From NCBI GenBank assembly GCA_016287995.1, contig JAEEXW010000199.1, forward strand, positions 1 through 5,988: 5,988 bases of DNA, read 5' to 3'. The translations under genes were made by a program, and so were the position numbers. The notes under the pieces are model-generated. The model was not told where the DNA came from. It saw only the letters and a list, made by a program, of their open reading frames with translations, and did no database searches. Positions 1 to 5,566 of the stretch are shown one piece after another. The first letter of the stretch is position 1. Every line of letters begins with the position of its first letter. This stretch comes from Bacteroidales bacterium. GTDB taxonomy: Bacteria; Bacteroidota; Bacteroidia; Bacteroidales; UBA3824.

Positions 1-18
1 TGTTGCATTTTTTATCTT

Positions 19-873
19 TTATAATAATGTAATGCAAACGATTCCCATTATAAAACAATAAATTGCAAAATAAATGAGTTTGCATTTTTTTATAAGTTGA
101 ACCATCCATTTGCAAGCAAAACAGCCGCTGATGAACGCCGCTACAAAGCCGACAATCAACGCTAATGCCGGTGTCGGAGTTGAGGCTCCGTGTTCAGCCA
201 AATATTCTGCTGACGGTGCAAAAATATGTTTGAAGTCCAACAATGCTTCGCCCAAAATCGGCGGAATCACCATCAAAAACGAAAACTGCGCTACGTTTTC
301 CCTTTTGTTGCCCAAGAGCAGACCTGTTGCAATCGTTGAACCCGACCTTGAAAGTCCCGGCAAAACCGCAATAGACTGTGCCAAGCCTATTATAAAAGCG
401 TGAAGCGGAGAAATTTCTTTTTTCTCTTTGGCTTCATCGGCTTTGAAAAAGTGCGTCAAGGCAAGCAAACACGCCGTTACCATAAGACAAACGCCCACAA
501 CAACAATGCTTGACGCAAAGATTTCTTCAACTTTGTCCTTGAAACAAAGACCTACAATGCCGATTGGAATCATTGAAATCACAATCAAAACCACATAACG
601 CTGTGCATCGTTGAGCCTGTTCCAAAGCGTAAGATTTTTGTCGGGATTCAGTTTTTTGAAAAAGCCGCAAATCAAATCCCAAATTTCTTTTCTGAAAATC
701 GTAATTGTTGCCAGGACGGTTGCAACGTGTACCACGATGTCAAAAGTAAGACCGCCGGTTTCTTGAACGCCCAAAAGGTGTTGCCCGATTTGAAGGTGTC
801 CGCTGCTGCTGACAGGTAAAAACTCCGTCAAGCCCTGTACAACGCCTAAAATTAACGCTTCTAATTCTCCCAT
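19..873 (-). CDS. uppP: Undecaprenyl-diphosphatase UppP (BacA family)
   Basis: Integral membrane phosphatase that converts undecaprenyl diphosphate to undecaprenyl phosphate, recycling the lipid carrier for peptidoglycan and surface polysaccharide synthesis; family members also give bacitracin tolerance. The 284-residue length is normal for the family. Both family signatures are visible: the N-terminal QGLTEFLPVSSSGH (residues 13-26, including the (E/Q)xxxE pair Q13/E17) and PGLSRSGST (172-180, with the conserved arginine R176). Several hydrophobic segments cover most of the chain, with a charged loop near 142-155. The ATG at 871-873 lies inside the end of the HIT gene, with a 13-nt overlap, so the two are probably translationally coupled. 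It is the last gene of the greA-HIT-uppP run visible here; its terminator would lie outside the window. Family identification is firm and nothing looks broken. Confidence 0.96.
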   Translation of the reverse strand: MGELEALILGVVQGLTEFLPVSSSGHLQIGQHLLGVQETGGLTFDIVVHVATVLATITIFRKEIWDLICGFFKKLNPDKNLTLWNRLNDAQRYVVLIVISMIPIGIVGLCFKDKVEEIFASSIVVVGVCLMVTACLLALTHFFKADEAKEKKEISPLHAFIIGLAQSIAVLPGLSRSGSTIATGLLLGNKRENVAQFSFLMVIPPILGEALLDFKHIFAPSAEYLAEHGASTPTPALALIVGFVAAFISGCFACKWMVQLIKKCKLIYFAIYCFIMGIVCITLL

Positions 874-1256
874 TTGCTTACGATTTTGTCGGCGATTTCC
901 TGCATTTCGGCCTTTTCCAACGTCATTTTGTGTTCAAAAGACATATCGTTGACCTCGTTTAAGGGTACTAAATGTATGTGAGCGTGAGGCACTTCAAGAC
1001 CTACTACCGCGATGCCGACTTTTACGCAAGGGATTGCCGCTTTGATTGCTGCGGCAACTTTTTTTGCAAAAGCCATATAACGACCTAATTTGTCGTCGTT
1101 GATGTCGAAAATATAAGAAATTTCTTCTTTCGGAACTACCAACGTGTGGCCTTTTTGAATCGGGTTAACATCCAAAAAAGCAAAAAACTCGTCGTTTTCG
1201 GCGATTTTGTAACAAGGTATCTCACCTTTTATAATACGTGAAAAAATTGTTGCCAT
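861..1256 (-). CDS. HIT family protein (histidine-triad nucleotide hydrolase/transferase)
   Basis: Small cytosolic protein of the histidine-triad superfamily, whose members hydrolyse nucleoside phosphoramidates or dinucleoside polyphosphates; the natural substrate here cannot be told from sequence. The 131-residue length is usual for bacterial Hint/HIT proteins. The N-terminus IFSRIIKGEIPCYKI and the GHTLVVPK segment (residues 36-43) are typical, and the triad HAHIH is at residues 91-95, followed by LVPL. The central histidine (H93) is the expected nucleophile. It starts 14 nt after the greA stop and overlaps uppP by 13 nt, so all three are probably one transcript. A HIT gene directly after greA is a common Bacteroidota arrangement. 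No defect is seen. Confidence 0.95.
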   Translation of the reverse strand: MATIFSRIIKGEIPCYKIAENDEFFAFLDVNPIQKGHTLVVPKEEISYIFDINDDKLGRYMAFAKKVAAAIKAAIPCVKVGIAVVGLEVPHAHIHLVPLNEVNDMSFEHKMTLEKAEMQEIADKIVSKWEN

Positions 1257-1270
1257 TTTTTTATAAGTTT

Positions 1271-1744
1271 TTAAATGCTGATGTCAATGATTTTGAACTC
1301 TGCCTCGCCTGCGGGGATTTTTATTTTTGCAATATCTCCGACTTTTTTGCCCATAAGACCTTTTGCGATAGGCGTTTCAACGGAGATTTTACCTTCTTTG
1401 AGATTTGCCTCGCTTTCTGCAACAAGGGTGTAAGTCATTTTCATTTTGTTTTTAACGTTCTGAATCGTTACCTTGCTGAGAATCTGAACGATGTCGGACT
1501 GCATCTGGCTTTTGTCGATGACGCGGGCGTTTTTGATGAGGTCTTGAAGTTTTGAAATTTTAAGTTCAAGAAGACCCTGAGCCTCTTTTGCCGCATCGTA
1601 TTCTGCGTTTTCAGAAAGGTCGCCTTTTTCGCGCGCCTCTGCTATCTGTTTTGATATATTCGGACGCTCTATGGCGATTAAATGATCCAACTCGTCATTG
1701 AGTTTTTTTAGACCTTCTTCGGTCAAGTAAGTGGTTTTTGCCAT
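1271..1744 (-). CDS. greA: Transcription elongation factor GreA
   Basis: RNA polymerase secondary-channel factor that stimulates cleavage of backtracked transcripts. From the chosen ATG (complement of 1742-1744) it is 157 residues, the normal GreA length. Residues 1-75 form the N-terminal antiparallel coiled coil; its tip EKGDLSENAEYD (39-50) carries the acidic pair D42/E45 that acts at the polymerase active site. The C-terminal FKBP-like domain contains the family signature around TPIAKGLMGKKVGD (124-137). The frame stays open upstream to an ATG at 1804, which would add 20 residues, but these look unlike any GreA leader, and MAKTTYLTEEGLKKL is the standard start. It is first in the minus-strand operon with the HIT gene and uppP. 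Confidence 0.96.
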   Translation of the reverse strand: MAKTTYLTEEGLKKLNDELDHLIAIERPNISKQIAEAREKGDLSENAEYDAAKEAQGLLELKISKLQDLIKNARVIDKSQMQSDIVQILSKVTIQNVKNKMKMTYTLVAESEANLKEGKISVETPIAKGLMGKKVGDIAKIKIPAGEAEFKIIDISI

Positions 1745-1841
1745 TTTCTTTTTAATTTTATTAGATAAAACAAAAAACAAAGAAGAATTCAAAACGGTTT
1801 CCATTTTGGATTCTCCCTTGCTTAAAACATTAACTACGCTG

Positions 1842-1849
1842 CAAAGTTA
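1842..1849 (-). promoter_or_regulatory. Candidate promoter (-7 box) for the greA operon
   Basis: Read on the minus strand this is TAACTTTG, a full match to the Bacteroidota -7 consensus TAnnTTTG, about 97 nt upstream of the greA start. Only a T-rich stretch, not a clean TTTG, lies at the expected -33 spacing, so the call rests mainly on the -7 box and its position. Confidence 0.45.
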
Positions 1850-1887
1850 ATATGAATTTTCGGTTAAAAAAAATTTTTTGAAATAAT

Positions 1888-1920
1888 TTTGCAAAATTTC
1901 GGAAAAACTGTTTAACTTTA
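1888..1920 (+). promoter_or_regulatory. Candidate promoter for the DUF3791 gene
   Basis: TTTG (1888-1891), a 21-bp spacer, then TAACTTTA (1913-1920), one mismatch from the Bacteroidota TAnnTTTG -7 box. Transcription would begin near 1926-1928, leaving a leader of under 20 nt before the ATG at 1945. It lies back to back with the greA promoter-like box. Confidence 0.5.
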
Positions 1921-1944
1921 CACCTGATAAATATTTTGGAAAAT

Positions 1945-2160
1945 ATGGATTTTAAAATTTTGAATTTTACTATTTTTTGTGTCGGCAACGTGGCTGAATA
2001 TCTCTGTAAAAGTGCGAAAAAAATTTATCACTTGATGTCTGATTCCGGCATTATAGACGGATATATTGTGCCGTGTTATGACGTTTTGCACACGTTTTCC
2101 AAAGAATATATTGTCGAAGACTTGGTTTCGTTTATGCGTAAAAAAGGAGTGCTGAAATAA
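1945..2160 (+). CDS. DUF3791 domain-containing small protein
   Basis: A 71-residue protein whose body matches what I know of DUF3791: an N-terminal hydrophobic helix (FTIFCVGNVAEYL, 8-20), then KKIYHLMSDSGIIDGYI and the characteristic segment YDVLHTFSKEYIVED (45-59). The function of the family is not established. It is often encoded beside DUF3990 proteins and has been suspected to belong to toxin-antitoxin-like pairs; that is context, not proof. The frame opens with a TTG at 1936, but the ATG at 1945 is preferred because it leaves a plausible short leader after the promoter at 1888-1920. No DUF3990 gene or remnant is visible downstream, so this copy appears solitary. It has its own promoter-like sequence and no operon partner. 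Confidence 0.82.
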   Translation: MDFKILNFTIFCVGNVAEYLCKSAKKIYHLMSDSGIIDGYIVPCYDVLHTFSKEYIVEDLVSFMRKKGVLK

Positions 2161-2215
2161 AATCTAACCATGCAAGCAAATCCAACAATATTACAAATGA
2201 AATGTTTTTTTTTCG

Positions 2216-2278
2216 GCGGGGGTTTTTGCCGCTTACGCGGCAACACGGCCGCCTAACGTATGCCGCCGCTCTGCGGCT
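2216..2278. repeat. GC-rich palindromic repeat, left arm of a 63-bp inverted pair
   Basis: This arm matches the reverse complement of 5158-5220 at 60 of 63 positions; all three differences are transitions. It contains two hairpins: a 7-bp stem with loop TTAC (2226-2232/2237-2243) and a 5-bp stem with loop TCT (2265-2269/2273-2277). It is far richer in GC than its surroundings. It resembles a dispersed REP-like intergenic element rather than an IS end, because no transposase gene lies between the arms. Confidence 0.85.
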
Positions 2279-2348
2279 GGAATTCAATTCTTTGTAATTT
2301 TTTTCAAAAAAAGTTTTATTTTTCGGAAACATTTTTCAAAATTTTTCG

Positions 2349-2356
2349 TATATTTG
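2349..2356 (+). promoter_or_regulatory. Candidate promoter (-7 box) for the structured RNA
   Basis: TATATTTG is a full match to the Bacteroidota TAnnTTTG -7 element. The expected transcription start is near 2361-2363, just where the dense base-pairing potential begins. A clear TTTG -33 box at the usual spacing is not visible; the upstream region is AT-rich. Confidence 0.5.
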
Positions 2357-2360
2357 TAGC

Positions 2361-2637
2361 AGATAGGTCGGCAAATAGCCGTTCCGAATCCAAGGACGTT
2401 TTTATTGACGTATCTTCTACTTGTCGCAAACTTCGCAACTTTGTCTACCTCGTAGAGAACGGCAACGAAACGTCCACGTTGTACGTATGTACGGGCGTAG
2501 CCGTATCTTCTTGTTACGGCTTGCCTTTATATAGACGTGGACTTTTGCGTTGCTTATCCCATGAGGTAAAGGCAATGCGAAGGCCTGCGACAAGTGGGGT
2601 AAGTGAATGAAAAAACTCCCACGTCTTTTCCTTTTTT
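2361..2637 (+). ncRNA. Candidate structured RNA or structured leader, unknown family
   Basis: No convincing gene lies here, but the segment is dense in long complementary helices. (a) 2419-2428 pairs perfectly with 2586-2595, extending to 12 bp with one G-U. (b) 2542-2553 pairs with 2572-2583, 12 bp with three G-U. (c) 2553-2560, in the loop of (b), pairs with 2596-2603, making an H-type pseudoknot that abuts helix (a). (d) Hairpin 2500-2505/2515-2520. (e) 2472-2479 with 2535-2542, 8 bp. (f) 2533-2540 with 2619-2626, 8 bp, followed by a U-rich tract. (g) 5' helices 2394-2401/2468-2475 and 2378-2384/2457-2463, and a small hairpin 2444-2448/2452-2456. Helices e and f are mutually exclusive. In about 270 nt of random sequence even one 10-bp perfect match is unlikely (roughly 0.03 expected). 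I do not recognise it as tmRNA, RNase P, SRP or 6S RNA. It could be a stand-alone RNA or the leader of the gene at 2691. Confidence 0.5.
2619..2637 (+). terminator. Possible intrinsic terminator closing the structured RNA
   Basis: The 3' strand of an 8-bp helix (2619-2626, pairing with 2533-2540) runs into TTTT, CC and TTTTTT up to 2637. A stable stem followed by a U-rich run is terminator-like, although the loop is large and itself holds a pseudoknot. If it terminates, the gene at 2691 would be expressed only on read-through. Confidence 0.3.
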
Positions 2638-2690
2638 GTATAATTCCGAGTTTTGGTGAGTGTTCGGCGGAGAAAAATCAAAAAAATGTT

Positions 2691-2906
2691 ATGAAACCGG
2701 AAGGTTTTGAAGAGTACAGGAAGAATCCTGAATGTGAATTGCGATTGGGTGTCGCATCATGGGCTAATGGGAACGATGATATTAAATCGTTTAAATTTAC
2801 AACATTTGATGCAGCAGGAAAAGCAAAAAGAATGGGTGAAATGCCTGTTGAGGCTTTGCCCCAAGCATTGGAGTTCGCAATTAGAGAAGGTTACATAACC
2901 TTGTAA
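2691..2906 (+). CDS. Small hypothetical protein, 71 aa
   Basis: I do not recognise this family. From the ATG at 2691 it gives a 71-residue, soluble-looking protein: a charged N-terminus (GFEEYRKNPECELRLG), a central likely beta region (IKSFKFTTFD, 31-40, then AAGKAKRMGE) and a C-terminal likely helix (PVEALPQALEFAIREGYI, 52-69). There are no membrane segments or catalytic signatures. The frame stays open to an ATG at 2607, which would add 28 residues with a vaguely signal-like hydrophobic stretch. That extension lies in the 3' part of the structured RNA and has no proper lipobox (FGEC), so I prefer 2691. The order, structured RNA then this gene then a 10-bp palindrome, suggests that the RNA might regulate it, but this is inference. 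Codon use and the compact folded-protein look make it a likely real gene. Confidence 0.6.
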   Translation: MKPEGFEEYRKNPECELRLGVASWANGNDDIKSFKFTTFDAAGKAKRMGEMPVEALPQALEFAIREGYITL

Positions 2907-2916
2907 TCTGTTTTAG

Positions 2917-2950
2917 TGTGATTATCTGGTATTTTTGCTGGATAATCACA
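2917..2950. promoter_or_regulatory. 10-bp perfect palindrome around a TAnnTTTG box
   Basis: TGTGATTATC (2917-2926) and GATAATCACA (2941-2950) form a perfect 10-bp inverted repeat with a 14-nt spacer, 10 nt after the stop of the preceding small gene. The spacer contains TATTTTTG (2930-2937), a match to the Bacteroidota -7 box, oriented toward the LRR gene at 3021. It may be the transcription terminator of the small gene (no U-run follows, only an AT-rich tail) or an operator flanking the LRR promoter. The sequence cannot decide between these. Confidence 0.5.
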
Positions 2951-3020
2951 TTAATAAAAACATGAAGAAATAAAAAGGGAATGTATGTGGGTGTAATAAA
3001 TAACTGAAAACTTAAATGTT

Positions 3021-5117
3021 ATGAAAAATTTAAAGAAAATCAATTTGTTTATAATTGTTCTGTTTTCCTTGCTGTTATTTCACGGGAAAGCATCAGGTCA
3101 AGAAGCGTATGCAGTCTTTGATGAAACGAGCGGAACACTGACATTAAAATATGATGATAAAAAAACGGCAGACGCGTATGAAATGATGACTGAGGTTGAT
3201 AAAGGTTGGTCTGCTGTAAACACGAAAATTACAAAAGTAGTTTTCGATGAAACGTTTGCTAATTATAAACCGACAAGTTGCGCGTTGTGGTTTTACTATT
3301 GTTCAGAACTTACTGAAATTGTAGGAATGAAAGAATATCTCAATACGGAAAATGTTACGGATATGATGTATATGTTTGCTAATTGTAGCGGACTTACAAG
3401 TCTTGATTTGAGCAGTTTTAATACTGAAAACGTTACGAGTATGAGTTTAATGTTTTCTGGTTGTAGTAGTCTTACAAGTCTTGATTTGAGCAGTTTTAAT
3501 ACAGGAAATGTTAGGAATATGAGTAATATGTTTGCTAATTGTAGCGGACTTACAAGTCTTGATTTGGACAATTTTAATACGGGAAACGTTACGGATATGC
3601 GTTGGATGTTTGCCGATTGCACAAGCCTTACAAGTCTTGATTTGAGCAGTTTTAATACGGGAAACGTTACGAATATGAGTAGGATGTTTGGCGGTTGTAG
3701 TAGTCTTACAAGTCTTGATTTGAGCAGTTTTAATACTGAAAATGTTACAAATATGTGGGCAATGTTTGCTGGTTGTAGCAGTCTTACAAGTCTTGATTTG
3801 AGTAGTTTTAATACAGAAAATGTTACGGGTATGAGTTCAATGTTTTCTGGTTGTAGCAGTCTTACAAGTCTTGATGTGAGCAGTTTTAATACGGAAAACG
3901 TTACGAATATGGGTTGGATGTTTGAGGATTGCACAAGCCTTACAAGTCTTGATTTGAGCAGTTTTAATACGGGAAACGTTATGGCGGGTATGAGTGGAAT
4001 GTTTTCTGGTTGTAGCAGTCTTACAAGTCTTGATTTGAGCAGTTTTAATACGGAAAACGTTACATATATGAAGTGTATGTTTTATAATTGCAACAGCCTT
4101 ACAAGTCTTGATTTGAGCAGTTTTAATACGGGAAATGTTACGAATATGAGTGAAATGTTTCATGATTGTAGCAGTCTTACAAGTCTTGATTTGAGTAATT
4201 TTAATACAGAATATGTTACGGATATGAGTTCAATGTTTTCTGGTTGTAGTAGCCTTACAAGTCTTGATTTGAGCAGTTTTAACACTGCAAAAGTTACAAA
4301 TATGAGTTCAATGTTTTCCGGTTGTATCAGTCTTACAAATCTGGATTTGAACAGTTTTAATACAGAAAATGTTACGGATATGAGTTCAATATTTTCTGGT
4401 TGCCAAAAACTCAAAACAATTTATGTCGGTGATGATTGGACAACTGATAATGTTACATTTTCCGAGAAAATGTTTAATGAATGTAGCAATCTGGTCGGCG
4501 GGAAAGGAACTGTATATAATGAAAGTATGATTAATGCAACTTATGCCCGCATTGACGGCGGCGAGGATGCTCCGGGATATTTTACGGATAAGAAATCGGA
4601 AACCGATGTAAAGCCAAAATCCGCAGTTTCAATTTCAATAACGACTTCGCCTGCAAAAATGGAATATATAAAAGGTGAATATCTTGACCTTTCAGAAGGT
4701 GAAATCACCGTAAAATACGACAACGGCGATGAAGAAATTGTTGAATTGTCAGCGGCAAAAATTTCAGGTTATGACCGCAACAAACCCGGCAAACAGACAG
4801 TTACCGCTGAATATCTCGGACTTTCAACCGCTTTTGAAGTTGAGGTACAGCAGCCGGAAGTCATCGAAAAACCCGAAAATACCGACGTTGAAACAGCCGT
4901 CGGCGACCTTGCCGCAAATTCTTCTGTAAAAATATGGTCGTTTGACAAAACAATTTTTGTAGAAAACGCCAATTCAGAAATTACAATCGCCGACATGTCT
5001 GGGCATATTGTGAAAAACATAAAGCCAATAAATACGAAAACCGAAATCATTATTAATAAAAGTGGTGTTTATATTGTCAAAACAGGTGTAAAGACGCAGA
5101 AAATAGTAATACGATAA
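3021..5117 (+). CDS. BspA-like leucine-rich-repeat (DUF285) surface protein with T9SS sorting domain
   Basis: A 698-residue exported protein. A signal peptide (1-26, probable cut after KASG) is followed by a short N-terminal region (27-124) that ends in degenerate repeats. Residues 125-463 hold 13 clear tandem 26-residue repeats of the BspA/DUF285 type, core LTSLDLSSFNT..NVT.M..MF..C; the eighth has one extra residue. A degenerate repeat follows (464-490). Residues about 537-610 look like a bacterial Ig-like domain (ITTSPAKMEYIKGEYLDLSE onward). Residues 626-698 form a C-terminal T9SS type A sorting domain ending GVYIVKTGVKTQKIVIR. It is therefore expected to cross the outer membrane by the Por system and be anchored on or released from the surface. 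BspA relatives bind host proteins or neighbouring cells; the ligand here is unknown. It is flanked by an inverted repeat pair and has no co-directional operon partner downstream. Confidence 0.93.
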   Translation: MKNLKKINLFIIVLFSLLLFHGKASGQEAYAVFDETSGTLTLKYDDKKTADAYEMMTEVDKGWSAVNTKITKVVFDETFANYKPTSCALWFYYCSELTEIVGMKEYLNTENVTDMMYMFANCSGLTSLDLSSFNTENVTSMSLMFSGCSSLTSLDLSSFNTGNVRNMSNMFANCSGLTSLDLDNFNTGNVTDMRWMFADCTSLTSLDLSSFNTGNVTNMSRMFGGCSSLTSLDLSSFNTENVTNMWAMFAGCSSLTSLDLSSFNTENVTGMSSMFSGCSSLTSLDVSSFNTENVTNMGWMFEDCTSLTSLDLSSFNTGNVMAGMSGMFSGCSSLTSLDLSSFNTENVTYMKCMFYNCNSLTSLDLSSFNTGNVTNMSEMFHDCSSLTSLDLSNFNTEYVTDMSSMFSGCSSLTSLDLSSFNTAKVTNMSSMFSGCISLTNLDLNSFNTENVTDMSSIFSGCQKLKTIYVGDDWTTDNVTFSEKMFNECSNLVGGKGTVYNESMINATYARIDGGEDAPGYFTDKKSETDVKPKSAVSISITTSPAKMEYIKGEYLDLSEGEITVKYDNGDEEIVELSAAKISGYDRNKPGKQTVTAEYLGLSTAFEVEVQQPEVIEKPENTDVETAVGDLAANSSVKIWSFDKTIFVENANSEITIADMSGHIVKNIKPINTKTEIIINKSGVYIVKTGVKTQKIVIR
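3393..4409 (+). repeat. In-frame tandem repeat array, 13 units of 78 bp
   Basis: Thirteen direct repeats encode the 26-residue LRR units. Twelve are 78 bp and the eighth is 81 bp. Nucleotide identity between units is high even at silent positions (CTTACAAGTCTTGATTTGAG recurs nearly unchanged), which points to recent duplication or gene conversion within the array. Because the period is a multiple of three, long antisense open frames appear opposite it; these are by-products. Confidence 0.95.
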
Positions 5118-5157
5118 TTCGGCATTAAAATCAAAAATGCTTTAATGTCCAAAAAAT

Positions 5158-5220
5158 AGCCGCGGAGCGGCGGTATACGTTAGGCGGCTGTGTTGCCGCG
5201 TAAGCGGCAAAAACCCCCGC
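5158..5220. repeat. GC-rich palindromic repeat, right arm of the 63-bp inverted pair
   Basis: Inverted copy of 2216-2278 (60 of 63 positions). It starts 41 nt after the LRR gene stop. The internal hairpins (loop GGA at its start, loop GTAA toward its end) are both preserved, and the substitutions do not break the stems, which suggests that the folded form matters. It may also act as a transcript end for the LRR gene, but no U-run follows. Confidence 0.85.
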
Positions 5221-5256
5221 TAACTAACGAAAAACCACACGGGGCTGTTTGAAAAG

Positions 5257-5319
5257 TTGGAGTGCGGGCTTCCAGCCCGCCTTATAAGCATTTTGCAGGC
5301 AGGGATGCCTGCGTTCCAA
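5257..5319. repeat. Bipartite REP-like element with two perfect hairpins
   Basis: Two perfect 7-bp hairpins stand side by side: 5264-5270/5274-5280 with loop TCC, and 5295-5301/5306-5312 with loop GGGA. They are enclosed by a short outer stem, TTGGA (5257-5261) with TCCAA (5315-5319), giving a three-way folded element. This is the layout of dispersed bacterial REP/BIME-type intergenic repeats. No protein is supported here; open frames across it run into the tandem array and are spurious. Confidence 0.7.
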
Positions 5320-5333
5320 TACTCCTTTACCTT

Positions 5334-5566
5334 GCAAAATCGTTTTTCCACTATGGAGAAGTCATTATTGCAAGGTGCAAAATCGTTTTTCCACAATGGA
5401 GAAGTCGTTATTGCAATGTGCGAAATGATTTTTCCACAATGGAGAAGTCATTATTGCAAGGTGCAAAATGGTTTTTCCATTATGGAAAAGTCATCATTAC
5501 AACCTGCGAAATCGTTTTTCCACTATGGAAAAGTCATTATTGCAACCTGCGAAATCGTTTTTCCAT
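5334..5566. repeat. Tandem array of a 43-bp unit, about 5.4 copies
   Basis: Units begin at 5334, 5377, 5420, 5463, 5506 and 5549, exactly 43 bp apart; the sixth is cut short after about 18 bp. Each full unit carries an imperfect palindrome, TTTTCCA-nnn-TGGAGAA or TGGAAAA (perfect in unit 4), and a second short palindrome, TTGCA-nnn-TGCAA, at the unit junction. The whole unit is conserved, with no variable spacer, so this is not a CRISPR array. The period is not a multiple of three, so all three forward frames stay partly open; none is a credible gene. Confidence 0.93.

Noticed and set aside
1745..1804. 20-residue N-terminal extension of GreA from the ATG at 1804
   Set aside because: The standard GreA start is at 1744, and the extension has no family counterpart.
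2260..2610. Open frame of 116 codons on the plus strand across the structured segment
   Set aside because: It starts inside the GC-rich repeat and upstream of the promoter-like box, has an implausible Cys/Arg/Ser-rich composition, and the same bases are explained by extensive RNA pairing.
3296..4414. Long antisense open frames opposite the LRR array
   Set aside because: They are periodic by-products of a 78-bp in-frame repeat. Their products are low-complexity copies of one another and have no start context.
5121..5149. 9-bp hairpin just after the LRR stop (5121-5129/5141-5149) as a terminator
   Set aside because: The stem is AT-rich with an 11-nt loop and is followed by an A-run rather than a U-run, so termination on the plus strand is not supported.
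5241..5257. GGGGCTGTTTGAAAAGT resembles an insertion-sequence end
   Set aside because: No matching inverted end, target duplication or transposase fragment is visible in the window.
5334..5566. Possible CRISPR array
   Set aside because: The entire 43-bp unit is conserved from copy to copy, no variable spacers exist, and no cas gene is present.
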